A DNA stretch of 64,000 nt from Paraescarpia echinospica (Eukaryota > Annelida > Polychaeta > Sabellida > Siboglinidae): positions 67,736,452 to 67,800,451 of the forward strand of contig CM034534.1 of assembly GCA_020002185.1 (NCBI GenBank), read 5' to 3'. Positions 1 to 10,240 of this stretch are shown piece after piece (position 1 is the stretch's first letter; each line of letters starts with the position of its first letter). A model generated the notes under the pieces. It had not been told where the DNA came from and searched no databases. It worked only from the letters and a program-made list of their open reading frames with translations. The translations under genes were made by a program, and so were the position numbers.

Positions 1-1149
1 CAATTGTCAACGTATAATTTTACAAACACTTATGTGTAGCCAACACCACTCGATCCCTCAAACAGGCCGAAATCACTACTACTGAACAAGGCCGAGATCA
101 CTACCACACAGCACAGTTCACCGAAACAGGTCGAGTTGACTAAGCCTAAGGCTAAGGCCGAGATCACCGAGAATCCATCGAGGGACCGAATGGCCAATCG
201 AGCGGATAATATCGCTTAGCCTTGCCCATGCGGCCTGGGCATTGCGACGTCGACGCAACCAACGTTTTGAAATCGCGTCGATACAGTTGCACGATTGTCG
301 CATATTTTACTTGCTTAATTTTGTTCTGAACTGTCGAACGTATCAGCAACGTTTATCCCAAATAAAACTACGCCATGCTCTACTGCCATATTTAGCGGAA
401 GCGAGAGCAAACACGTGACGACTGGCGAATGCGCGTTCAATGCTCGGATCCTTAACGCTGAGGCACAGGGTTCCGATGGTCGGCTACGCAACCACTTCGT
501 TAAAAAAAACTAACTTATTCGTTTAAAAATTTCTATTTAAAAAATGGATTTATTAATTTATTTATCTTTTAATCCCTAGCGCAACACCTATCATTTTATT
601 AAGCACAGCAGCCCCCAAAGTGCAGCAAAATCTCCGAGCAGACTCGATCTGCTCAACGGATGGTGGCTGCCTAACATGATAAAGAAGAAGACACTAAATT
701 GTCTAGACAAGTGCCTAGCCCTAGACTAGACTTTTCCATGGCCATGTTCGTGCGTCGCGAAATTCCTTGGCCTTGCCCTTGGCAATATAATAATCTTTCG
801 TTTTTCTCCAAACTTAAAACATTTATTCTGAATGTCGGAATGGTGACATGTCAATCAGTGTTTTTAAACTGTTTTGTAATAAACAGATCAACATTAACAT
901 TTCACTGAAGTGATCGAACAGAAGCCTGAGAAGGGAAGAAAGACGCCGTTGCTATGGCCGCATGAGACAATGAATTGGATGATGCACGAACTTCTTAGGA
1001 CATGCAACAATATATTACATAATAAATAAATACAATTACTATCTGTAGAATGAAGCTCAGATTGTAAATTTAGTTATCGTGTAATTAATTAGTCTTTACA
1101 TTATCAGTGATGTGACTAGTATGGCTACCCTAGAGCCGAGAAGATCCAG
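1..1149. other. Intergenic, CpG-rich first 0.5 kb
   Basis: The first 480 bases are richer in CpG than the rest and carry short imperfect repeats of a phrase like AAGGCCGAGATCAC. After that the sequence becomes AT-rich. No open frame here resembles a known protein on either strand. It could be promoter-like DNA for something upstream, or repeat debris. Confidence 0.4.
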
Positions 1150-1377
1150 AGGATAATGGGATGCAGTGGTTGAGTGGGTAGATTGCTGGAGTGTTAATCG
1201 GAGGAACTGAGGTTCGAATCCTGGTGCCGTACGGTCAGTGGTTCGGTTCTGGTACCTGCATCTGTGTCGAAACTTGGCTCTTTCATTCACCCTGTTACGT
1301 TGCGTGTGTCTTTCGGAAGAGACACTATTTAGCCGTTGGTCCATTCTATCTGGTGTCTAAGCCAGCATTACCGTGGG
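1150..1377 (+). mobile_element. tRNA-derived SINE
   Basis: The head looks like a tRNA gene. A box-A-like stretch (GGTTGAGTGGGTAGA, about 1167-1181) is followed by a near-consensus box B (GAGGTTCGAATCC, about 1209-1221). The body continues with a segment near 1310-1345 (TTTCGGAAGAGACACTATT, then a GCCGTTGGTCC-like phrase) that resembles the conserved central domain of widespread invertebrate SINEs. No canonical tRNA fold is possible beyond the head. Exact ends are uncertain. Confidence 0.65.
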
Positions 1378-1379
1378 AA

Positions 1380-1426
1380 GATTACCTAGGCTTTGCCTCG
1401 ATTACCTAGGCAAAGCCTAGGTAATC
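1380..1426. repeat. Perfect 19-bp inverted repeat
   Basis: Arms 1380-1398 and 1408-1426 are exact reverse complements (start GATTACCTAGG) with a 9-base loop. It directly follows the SINE and could be its tail, a target-site rearrangement or a cruciform. The arm motif CCTAGG recurs in the loop. Confidence 0.85.
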
Positions 1427-1838
1427 GAGGCTAGTTTGTCACAAGTGAATAATTGTTTATAGTTAGTTTTGAAAACTAGATTCATGAATATAAATGTGTT
1501 CTTTGAATACTTGATAAAATCCCTCGGAGGTTGTCTTTTTTGTGCACGGTTGAGTCAGGATGCAAATATTTTGTCTGTATAATTGTTTATGCTAACGTCT
1601 AGAAAACTTACTGCATTTATTTAATTCTTTAAAAATTGCTCACATGTTCGGTTTTATTCTGCTTTTAAACAGCACTACCTTTTCTATATCATTGCCATAA
1701 ATTTTACGTGATAATGGCCCATATACCTTTGCATAAAACGCTAATCGTGTTAAATGTGAATAATCATTTACCCGGTTTAAGTAATCTTAGAGATCAGTCA
1801 AAGTCACTATATTGACTACGTGTTACTTGTGTTTTCAG
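1427..1838. other. AT-rich intron or upstream DNA
   Basis: No gene is seen. The stretch ends in a good splice acceptor (GTGTTTTCAG) immediately before the ATG at 1839, so it is probably intronic DNA upstream of the zinc-finger exon. Confidence 0.45.
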
Positions 1839-2886
1839 ATGTCACACACAGAATCAAATGAAACCACGAACTTGGTCGGTCATGAAGACATGCTGCAACC
1901 AGGCAAACAGTACTCGATTATGTATCCCAATAAACGGATGAAGTTGGAGCCGTATCTACCTGATGACTGTGACAGCAACAGTTCTACAGTCAGGCGCTGG
2001 GAGGTAGCTGAAGACGGTGTACTGACAGAAATGTCATCATTAGACACAAGTTTTTCTATAGAAAACAGTACAATTCCACAAAAGAAGGAACGAGGGTGTG
2101 AAGTTGCGATCACTAATGAAGTCAATGAAAGCGACAGCACAGATAGGATTGATGCAGTGCAAGAAGGGAACATTAATGTTCCCACAGAACAATGGCATGA
2201 TGTCACCTCGAGTGAAGTCAACAAAACATGCAGGATAGATGAGATGTGTACATTAAAACGGAGGACAAACACTGTTCCCAGGGAAGAGTGTTGTGATGTG
2301 GTGATCAAGACTGAAGTCATCCAGTCTGACAGGACTGAAGACGTTGGTACAGTGCAAGAAAGGACTACTAACATTGTTCCTACGGAAAAATGTTGTGCTG
2401 TGGTCAAGGCTGAGGAGACGAACATGCGGTGTGTAGACATACAGGCAACCAAAACCCAAAGCACAGCATCTCTTCAGGCAACATATGCGGACACTCCGGT
2501 GAAAGTACAAGCATGGAAAGGGTTGTCTGTATACAGATGTAGCGTGTGTTCGAAGATGTTTGGCCGTTTGCGCTGCCTGAAAAGCCATGAAAGAGTACAC
2601 ACGCAACTAAAATCATATTCACGTCGTAACGCGATTGTTGAGCGTGAAAACGTAGACCTATGACGTGTTATGTAATGTGTGTGGGGATTTGCTAGTAGAC
2701 ATTTGCTACTTACTGGAGATATTCTTATGACTCACAAAAGTCAACACACGGGTGGAAAGAGGTACTTCTGTGTGACTTGTAGGACGCTGTGTTTGAGGTT
2801 GGAGGACCTCGAACTGCAACAGAAAATACATGTCGCATCAAAACTGTTCGTGTGTAAGACGCACAAGAAATCATTCAACAGTTTAT
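1839..2886 (+). pseudogene. Decayed C2H2 zinc-finger gene (copy 1)
   Basis: An open exon of 274 codons starts at an ATG directly after a TTTTCAG acceptor and stops at 2661-2663. It is a paralogue of the intact copy at 31047: both begin MSHTE, share the phrase MLQPxxxY, and carry acidic modules with ΨKxE motifs (IKTE at residues 156-159, VKAE at 189-192). One clean C2H2 finger lies at about residues 232-254 (CSVC, then HERVH). After the stop, out-of-frame finger debris continues to about 2886, with phrases such as THKSQHTGGKRYFCVTC. The family are nuclear DNA-binding regulators; this copy has lost its finger array and is probably a pseudogene. A short product with one finger cannot be excluded. 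The phrase MRCxDIQA lies before the finger here but after all fingers in the intact copy, which points to rearrangement. Confidence 0.75.
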
Positions 2887-3650
2887 GAAAAATGCATCAT
2901 GATGGTCAACATTATTCCTGTCATTATATGTGGCACATCCTATCTTTGGCTGGATCGTGCATGTCACAACAACGCGCACCTGTTAATTAAGCGTTTACTT
3001 AAACCGGGTAAATCATTAGCGTGTTATACAAATTTATAATCGCCCCTGGAATGGGGCCACCAATATCTACTATGACCTGTTCCATTGCCTGATTGTATCA
3101 AGGTCCCTTGATACAATCAGATCCACATCAGTTTTTCCCCTGGTACATGATAAGTGAGGCGGGCCGCCTCGCCCAAAATATGCCGAAATTGCCGCCTCGT
3201 AGCTATTTCGTACGCCCATTTTGTTCGTTCATTCGCGATATATTCAGCGTCGGCGAGCGGCGCGAAATGACACCACAAAGTAATTTATATTCCTGCAAAA
3301 TCGCTGATTTTGTAGCAACATCGTTTAGTCATCTCGTCTTAACTTCGCTCATAGCGGTTAGGATTTAACTCCATTGGACAACGTGAAAGATATCACTTGT
3401 CAGTTATTCAATCACGGAATATTCCTGCGCGATACCCGGTGTCTCCAATGATGACACCTTGCGGAGTTTCGACATACTAGAAATCTAGACAACGATAACT
3501 TGTGTTTTGGTTTATACCTCAGAATGCACCATTTTAAAGCTAGTTTTTAAAATATCTCGGGGAAGCATGCCCCGGACCCCCCTAGCAAAGCTTCGCGCCT
3601 GCGGCGCTCGCAAAGCCCATCCCTGCCACCTCGCCCATCATTTTATCCAG
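2887..3650. other. Spacer with repeat debris
   Basis: No gene is supported. It contains a perfect small palindrome (3089-3120) and, at about 3545-3610, a short GC-rich phrase (ATGCCCCGGACCCCC) of the kind that occurs in dispersed repeats. It ends in a splice acceptor (TTTTATCCAG) before the integrase-like exon. Confidence 0.4.
3089..3120. repeat. Perfect 15-bp inverted repeat
   Basis: Arms CTGATTGTATCAAGG (3089-3103) and its exact reverse complement (3106-3120) are separated by TC. It may be the fused ends of two element copies, or a cruciform or hairpin. Confidence 0.85.
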
Positions 3651-3997
3651 GGGAAACACTGCACTACGTATTTCTGCCGCGTATTAATCGGGAATTGCAG
3701 GCCTTTGCTGCCCAATGGAACATTCACGGCCTGAGAACTGACCACTACCAAACGTCTGTACAACTGTTTGTGGGGCGCAGTCTGGAGCTGGCCAACACAA
3801 ACTTGACAGCCATGAACATCTTCCGAGAGGCAGACAGTGTGTCTACGTCAGGAGTGGATGGCATTGAGTGGAACGAGTCTGCTTCTGAAACTGTGGACGT
3901 AAGTGAAGTGCCTTGTCCAATCTCGGCGCGAGCAGTGCTAAGATTGCAACAAACTGTAGATCCGGTAACATACAACATGAGACGGACATCTGGCTAA
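3651..3997 (+). pseudogene. Integrase-like protein, C-terminal exon
   Basis: The open frame follows an acceptor-like TTTTATCCAG and runs to a TAA at 3995-3997, about 115 codons. It reads LHYVFLPRINREL, then FAAQWNIHGLRTDHYQTSVQ, then LFVGRSLE. This matches my recollection of the C-terminal part of a DDE-integrase-like family (rve superfamily) abundant in fish, cnidarian and mollusc genomes, whose hallmark is a W-N-x-H-x-L-x-T-E-x-x-x-T-P-x-Q-L string. The catalytic DDE core would lie in upstream exons that I could not find. The end looks cut short: the family phrase DPVT is followed by a brief unrelated tail and then DNA resembling a LINE 3' end. It converges with the HECT-like gene on the other strand, so both are probably relics of one mobile element. 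Confidence 0.55.
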
Positions 3998-4024
3998 TAG
4001 AGCAATGACATCATCAAAATCGGG

Positions 4025-4285
4025 GTGGCTCCTACGACAACGACGCTTTTGTCACCCACCCCATTGGTATTAAGTTTGATGATTGTATTTACGTCCTTAT
4101 TTGACAATTGTAATTTGTAGGCAGATGTATGTATGAGCTATGTGTTTAGATGTTATGAATTATATGTATGTACATGTGATATTATATATGTATACATTGT
4201 CTACTAATTTTCTTCAAATCAAAAACGATATAACACTGCTTAATTATGTATTTGGGATGAATCAAATAAACTTCTTCTTATGTAT
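4025..4285 (+). mobile_element. LINE 3'-end-like fragment
   Basis: The phrase starting GTGGCTCCTACGACAACGAC closely matches DNA at 60028, and both are followed about 170-240 bases later by a CAAATAAAC/AAATAAAC stretch ending in CTTCTT or CTTGTTCTTG. Two dispersed copies with the same start and terminus suggest the 3' untranslated tail of a non-LTR retrotransposon. No coding part remains. Confidence 0.4.
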
Positions 4286-4457
4286 TATGGCTAGAACATT
4301 AATTCTGATCAACTATTTATGTACATTTGTTGTACATTCTATATGAAATAGAAGACATATATTTTAATTTCTTATTTATGATGTACAGTGGGACCTCACT
4401 GTCATGGCCACACTCAAGACTGGGCAAAAGTGACTTAATCGGTTGTATAAAACATAC

Positions 4458-6168
4458 CCTCAACAGCCATGAGGAAGTAGTGCCAGTTGAGGGCAATCTC
4501 CTCTTCGATATCTCGGCTGCTGCTTCCTTCAGTGGACAGTTTGACCTGAATCAAACTTTCCAAAGTAGCAACAGAGTCGACCTTTGTGGCTGGCTGATCC
4601 TGCAGGAGGAACTGTCCCACTACGCCTCCGTGCTGACGACACAAGTTCAACACCCCAAGTGTTTCCAATCCTTAAATAATCGGTCGTTCATACTTGTGAA
4701 CCTCCATGTTTCAGATGTTTATGTCTACAGTCACAGTGAAATACTAACCACACACAAGTAATAATACCTGCACATTGATTTGGTTGTACCTTTAGTAACA
4801 TCTACTCATCATCTAAGCCCAGTAAGAAAATAAATATTACTAGTTCACATAGATGCAATCGCAATTGACTTAATAATTATATATGACAAAGTAATAGAGT
4901 TGTATTTTTAGTAACCGTAATTCATTCATATGTGGTAAATTATCTTTGGAATATGCTCCCTCTTAGTGTTAGATCAGTTGAACATATTATAAAATTCTGT
5001 CGACATTTAAAAACTTATCTTTACAACCTTGCTTATCCACCATAGCTCCCTAGCGCCTTGACCCATCTGTTGACAACTGGAATACTGCTTATGGATTTTG
5101 AGATTGACCAATCCTTTTGTTTTGATGCACCTCTGAGCTTGGTTTCCAAGGATTTAGGCGCAATAGAAGTGATCTTATTATTATTATTTCAGATGAAGAT
5201 GTGTATAGTCATAGGTAAATACCAAACTCGTGCAACAACAAAATGTCATTAACACTACTACCTACCGTCAGCAAACTGTTCAAGTTCAACTTTTTGCGCC
5301 AGAACTGTGGGGTGCAACAACTGTTGAAATGATGCTGGGGATGTTGTAAATGTCCAGCTCATGATTGAAATTTACAACACCCCAGTCAAATCTGTTAGGC
5401 AGCAGGTCATCGATCTTCGCCCTCAGCTGTGTTGTGCCCCGATTGTCTCTCGGCAGAAATGTCACAATGATAAATACGTGGTTCATATCTGTTTTGCGGG
5501 TGACAAGAATGATACCGGATAATCTTGACCATCTGTTGAAAACTGGAATTTCGTTTGTAAAGTATAATTAACTGATATATTTCTAAATTCAATACCTCAA
5601 ATTTAAATTATTACTAAATAGTCACAAATGAAGCTTCATGTTACAATTCTCTCCAACTGTTACCGGAAAAGGCTTAACGCCATCACAGGTCTATTTATGT
5701 GCTAGCATGTTATTCTTATTTACTTGAACAGTTACGACTACATAAATATGTTTTCTGAGACTGTTAGATAAACATTTTGTTGAGGTAACACAATGCCAAA
5801 CAGCACAGAGCAGTTTTTACTTGTGGAATTAGAAAGCTGTGACTGACAACACTTACTTCGCGCAAGGCCGCCTGTACCAATGGATCCGGCACGTCATCAA
5901 TGTTGTCAGCATCAAGGCTCCCACGAATAAGATAGTTCATGACTGGAGTGGACAAGCACTGAAGGCCCGACCCTCCCTGCAGGGCTGTCAGGGCAACGAG
6001 TTGGCCCAACTGTCTGAAGGTACCACGCTACAGACTTGCAGTGTCATGGCACAAAGTCTTCCTGCCAGGAGTGCCCTGCACGTCGTTCATGAGGAGGGAA
6101 GAGTACTCCCTCCTTGGGCCACCGTGGTCTTGGCCAGACTCCCCCAGAAACTCTATCCTCAGCGGTCG
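4458..6168 (-). pseudogene. Broken HECT-domain E3 ligase gene (G2E3-like)
   Basis: Three exons fit on the minus strand. Exon 6168-5857 follows TTGTTGCAG, ends at GTAAGT, and reads LRIEFLGESGQDHGGPRREY, then GQLVALTALQGG and DVPDPLVQ. Exon 5426-5266 follows ACAACACAG, ends at GTAGGT, and reads FDWGVVNFNHELDIYNIPS, then LHPTVLAQKVELEQFADG. Exon 4670-4458 starts after TTTAAG and reads LETLGVLNLC through to SSSRDIEEEIALNWHYFLM, ending at GTATGT. The order matches the HECT region of G2E3-like ubiquitin ligases (F-x-G-E-x-G-x-D-x-G-G-P-R-R-E near the start), which pass ubiquitin from a C-terminal cysteine to substrates. Intron phases agree (0, then 1). Decay is clear: an in-frame TAG at 6030-6028 and a one-base frameshift near 5320. 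The last HECT exon with the catalytic cysteine was not found. Confidence 0.7.
4935..5192 (+). mobile_element. LINE (CR1/L2-like) 3' fragment
   Basis: The plus strand reads WNMLPLSVRSVEH, then FCRHLKTYLYNLAY and a stop near 5043. This is the usual C-terminus of CR1/L2-type retrotransposon proteins. An untranslated tail follows, ending GCGCAATAGAAGTGATC plus a short (TTA)n run. The fragment lies inside the intron between the second and third HECT-like exons, so it inserted after that gene arrived. Confidence 0.6.
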
Positions 6169-7448
6169 CTGCAACAAAACACAACCAATTATGGAGTCAG
6201 GACACTGTTAGACTTCCTGCTTGGTTACAGACGAAAAAAAAGTGCAGTATATTTTTTAGAAATGATTTTTTACAATATTCAATTGCTCTGACATAAGTGC
6301 ATTTGAGTAGTCAGATTTCTAGATGTGTTTGTAGACGCTGTTGGCAGTAAATTGGTGTCTTTTTAGCTGATTTTACTAAGCGGAAGGGTATTTGGCAGCA
6401 ATTTGGCTAGTTGACACTTTAGCCGGATTACTGCCTGCATCCATTTGTAAATATTGACGGGTGTCATACATAAGTAAGTCATACATACAGGCATTTTGTA
6501 AGAGCTAGAAATATTAGATTTTGACTAAACTCGACTAGCATGTCAATGAGATGATGACAACGGCAGGTGAGAAGTTTAATACAGTTTCTAGGTCACGTTT
6601 TCTTACAATCAGACAAAACGTTAACATGGTCGCTAATGGGAAAACTATCAGTGTGCTGACCCCTTAACAATACAGCATTGTGTATTATAAATTTATTTTA
6701 ATATATACTCTTGAACAGACATTTCAAGGTTTAATTAAATACTACAGCTAATAGGATTGTTTTCAAATCTCTCAAACATGTTTATTTGTGTTACTGTACA
6801 TGAAGAACATAAGTTGGGAAGTAGTACCTTCGTTGTCATGGCAACAATGAAAGATGGCCGCCATATATAGCAAATATAGCCTATTTTGGAAACACTAACT
6901 CCACAAATAATTCAGGTATCTATGTAATTATTTTATTGCATACTTACAACACATCATCTTATGCAATTTTAATTATTTAATATTTAAAAAATATTTAAAC
7001 GTTTTTGAAAAAATCCTAAATTTTCAGTACTTTTCTTAAGTTGACATCAAAACTATACAATAACAAAAAAGTCTCTTCGACATTGCATAGAAAAGATAAC
7101 ACGGAACACACCAATCAAAACTTCACTGATCTAGCATCATTATTACCAGAGATATGATGTTTCCAAATTGGAAAATTAATACACATCATGTATATATTGT
7201 AGTATTTGAATTTGATTGTTATCTTCATACTAGCTCTGACACAAACTTACATCTGCCAAGCTGTTATTTACAGCAAACTAACTAAGTTATTAGCGTTCTC
7301 ATTGGTTGCTAAGTTAGGGCGTTAACTGCCTGCAGGGCTAGATGGAAAGAAAAGAGAACGTGAACAAACACAAAATAAAAACATGTTGCATGAGGCATGA
7401 TTTCATTATTATTATTATCAGAATACAGTGACAGTGACACATATACTA
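6169..7448. other. AT-rich intergenic or intron DNA
   Basis: No exon is convincing. The ORFs starting near 5839 and 6114 on the plus strand are antisense to the HECT exon. Upstream exons of the HECT-like gene would be expected here, on the minus strand, but none with family motifs is visible. Confidence 0.35.
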
Positions 7449-7640
7449 TCCATAGGCGGATCCAGGGGGTCTGGGGGCACGTGCCCTCCTAGACCTTAGG
7501 AATTTAGTGTGCAGACGCGACCGTGCCCCCCCCCAGACCCTTTGAAATGTGTTCCCGTTCAGGTTATAATAAACTGAAGCTGAAGTTATGGCGGCGAGGC
7601 GGCGACAATTTTTCAACACCGCCCCCCCCCCCGCTATCTA
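7449..7640 (+). mobile_element. 5' end of a hAT-like MITE
   Basis: It starts CATAGGCGGATCCAGGGGG, a terminal sequence of the type common in hAT-like miniature elements. A C-run-rich body follows (CGTGCCCCCCCCCAG, then GGCGGCGAGGCGGCGACA). The mirror-image end (GGATCCGCCTATG) is present at 34404 in a related copy, and similar body DNA lies at 43803-44125. The right end is missing here. Confidence 0.5.
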
Positions 7641-7844
7641 CACGAAACCGCAACGTTTAATTGATTTCACATCCATGAAACTTACGCAACGGTAATTTAA
7701 GTTACATCACCATACTTGTTATTCATAGAGATCCTTGTTTAACAAAAAAACAAGAGAGATACGGGCACCATAGCCACCACCACATGGCAGCATCCAGGAT
7801 AACTTAATGTGTTTTTGAGAAAGTTTATATATAATGTAATAAGT

Positions 7845-7985
7845 GCCCGATACTGTAATAAAATCAACCGATAATGTAATAAACCCCCTGCCCGATACTG
7901 TAATACATTTTGGCTGATAATGTAATAACGTGCTCCTGTCCGATATGTAACAATTGTTGACCGATAAAGTAATAACATAGAAATG
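7845..7985 (+). repeat. CCGATA-TGTAATAA short tandem repeat
   Basis: About five to six variants of CCGATA(C/A)TGTAATAA occur, alternating in blocks of about 37 bases (CCGATACTGTAATAA, short spacer, CCGATAATGTAATAA). The same array occurs inverted at 10141-10240. The open frame across it on the minus strand is a by-product of the repeat. Confidence 0.7.
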
Positions 7986-8339
7986 AGTAGTCTCGTCACT
8001 TTATTTTCAGACATGAATATACCAATAATAACAGCATCATTATGATCTTTATTTAGTTTTTATACTTAATTTTGTGATGCACGTATCGTTAATTTATCTG
8101 CGAATAACGACAATATTATGATTATAATTTAAGTCGTTTGTGAAATTATGTGATCTCCATATAGGCCATATGTTATCTTTATTTTATCTGCGAATAAGAT
8201 GGCAATGCCAGTTTAGTCTCTTGACGCAATTATGTGATCTGCTTTTGTAATGTCCGTAATTCTAGCAATTAGGCGTACAATTGGGTGATGTCAGATCATA
8301 CATCAGGATATTATCGTTATCAACGTTGAAGGAATACTA

Positions 8340-8905
8340 CCATCCTCGCGCGCCAGGGGTCGCTGCTGCTGATTACGGTGTCGCGCTTACATTTATTCGG
8401 GCGTTAAATAATATCCGGGTGACGTTTCTGCGCGTGCGCGTATCTAGGGGAATGCATTTAGCACCAGCTACGACTGTCGCGTTTTCATTTATCCGGGCTT
8501 TATGTATGTTTATATGTATATATACATGCATATTTACATATAATTGTCTATATACATATGCATAAATTATAAAATGTTTGCTTCTCACAGACATAAACAA
8601 TTTCTGTCATAAAACAGTTTCCTCTCCACGCACACATCACGTGACTTACTCGTATAACTGGTCACAAATCTGAAACAGCAAATTATAATTATGTACCCTA
8701 ACTATAACACTCGTATTACGACAACAAACGAAACATATTTAACCACTGGATATCATTTATCACTACGTGATCTACTGGTGACAAATATTATGCCTTACAT
8801 ACGCACATAAACATCACCCGGATAAAATTTAACGCCCGAATAAATTTAAGCGCGACAACGGCAGTGCCAGCCACTGATCAGTGGTTGTCGGCAGGTCAGG
8901 TGGTC
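8340..8905. repeat. Inverted-repeat mosaic
   Basis: The phrase near 8378-8424 (CGCGCTTACATTTATTCGGG and onward to ATCCGGGTGACG) returns inverted at about 8811-8857. The flank at 8343-8375 (CTCGCGCGCCAGGGGTCGCT) returns inverted at about 10018-10052. Between them lies AT-rich DNA. It appears to be a fragmented fold-back family, with no coding capacity. Confidence 0.55.
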
Positions 8906-9497
8906 ATAATAAAACTAATTTCAAGCAACCGCGCGTGGCTCGTGTTACATGCAATGTTTTGTAATTAGAAGCAATTATTCGAATACACAATATTGCTCGG
9001 TTGCTCGTGCTAATGGGCGAACGGCCGCGCGGATCATTATATATTGGGATTCACAGAAGTCGTTTATCCGTCTTCAAATTGGGGCGAGTATTTGCGCTGT
9101 TCTCACGGGTGATGCAGTCTCGACTGGCGAAGTCAATTACTAGTTTGACTCGGCAAACTTCCGCACTTCGCATAGGCGATCCATCATCGCAAGCCAGGGC
9201 TGTTTGCCATGCAAAACTAGCCCTGGCAGATCTCCTACGCGAAGTACGGGAGTTAGCTGAGTCAAACTAGTAATTGACTTCGCCAGTCGCGACTGCGTCA
9301 CCCGTGAGAACAGCGGAAATGTCCGCCCCAATTTGAAGACGAATAAATTAAATGACTTCTGGGAATCCCAACATATAATGACCTGTTCGCCCATTAGCAC
9401 GAGCAGCTGAGCGGTATTGTGTATTCGAATAATTGCTTCTACTTCATAAACATTGCATGTAACACGAGCCACGGTTGATTGAAATTAGTTTTATTAT
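8906..9497. mobile_element. Fold-back element, about 590 bp
   Basis: The two halves are near-complete inverted repeats. Arms run about 8906-9190 and 9230-9497, with matching ends (ATAATAAAACTAATTTCAA and its complement at 9479-9497). The centre holds a second perfect hairpin, GCCAGGGCT (9193-9201) against AGCCCTGGC (9219-9227). The core hairpin also occurs alone at about 10064-10096. Open frames on both strands are mirror images of each other and not genes. Confidence 0.8.
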
Positions 9498-10140
9498 TAG
9501 TCTCGCTTAACCGACTCTCGCCTGGCTGCGTGACTTCGCCAGAACGATAGTCTGGCTCTGAATGGCTTTTTTGAGTGTTATGCCATGAGAGCTGCCACCT
9601 AGTGAATGTGCATGTGATTAAAAGGCATTAACTACGAAAAAAAAAGTTTAATGTCGGTTTATTTTGTGTGTGACATGTTTCAGTATAAATTTAATATTGA
9701 ATAGTTGTTATAGTATAGTATTATCGTATAAAAGTGTATCCTTATTGAATTTGTTATTTCATAGTTGGCCTGAGAGCCAATCATCGTCTCTACCCAAATC
9801 TGGGGTAAAGCCCCCTACCGGTAACAATGGCTGGAGCTTAATAATCCAGGCCGTTGTGACGGGCCAATGCTGCCACCTTGCGGCTGTTGAATAATCGAGG
9901 CTATTTTATTATGACCTGCGCCATCCACTGATCTAGTGAGCGATTTCATAGGCTGAGCTTAAATTAAGAGTTTCGCAAAGCGATCAGCCAGCGTGTACTG
10001 CTGGCTGGCACTGACGTAATCATCAGCAGCGATCCCTGGCGCGCGAGGATGAGGAGGTCTGCCAGGGCTAGTTTTATATGGCAAACAGCCCTGGCTTGCG
10101 TAGACTCGATTATCCAGCCGCCGTGTGGTGGCGGCATTGG
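9498..10140. other. Spacer with fold-back core fragment
   Basis: Mostly non-coding. At 10015-10105 it carries the same core hairpin as the 8.9-9.5 kb fold-back (GCCAGGGCTAG, then AGCCCTGGC), flanked by the phrase CCCTGGCGCGCGAGGATGA, an inverted copy of DNA at 8340. Confidence 0.45.
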
Positions 10141-10240
10141 TTTTATTACAGTATCGGGCACTTATTATATTATCGGTTGATTTTATTACAGTATCGGGTA
10201 CTTATTACATTGTCAGTCGATTAGTACAGTATCGGTTGTA
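10141..10240 (-). repeat. Inverted copy of the CCGATA tandem repeat
   Basis: The strand reads TTATTACAGTATCGGG and TTATATTATCGGTTGATT alternately, the reverse complement of the array at 7845-7985. The two arrays bracket about 2.2 kb of inverted-repeat mosaic. Confidence 0.65.

Noticed and set aside
60..300. A second THAP-like remnant upstream of zinc-finger copy 1
   Set aside because: Only a short CGACGTCGACGCA phrase resembles the THAP basic tail; no Cys/His pattern or AVPTIF-type box is present.
1880..2622. Minus-strand frames of 72-194 codons
   Set aside because: Antisense shadows of the zinc-finger exon.
5839..6296. Plus-strand frames of 150 and 60 codons
   Set aside because: Antisense to the HECT-like exon, which has family motifs and splice sites on the minus strand.
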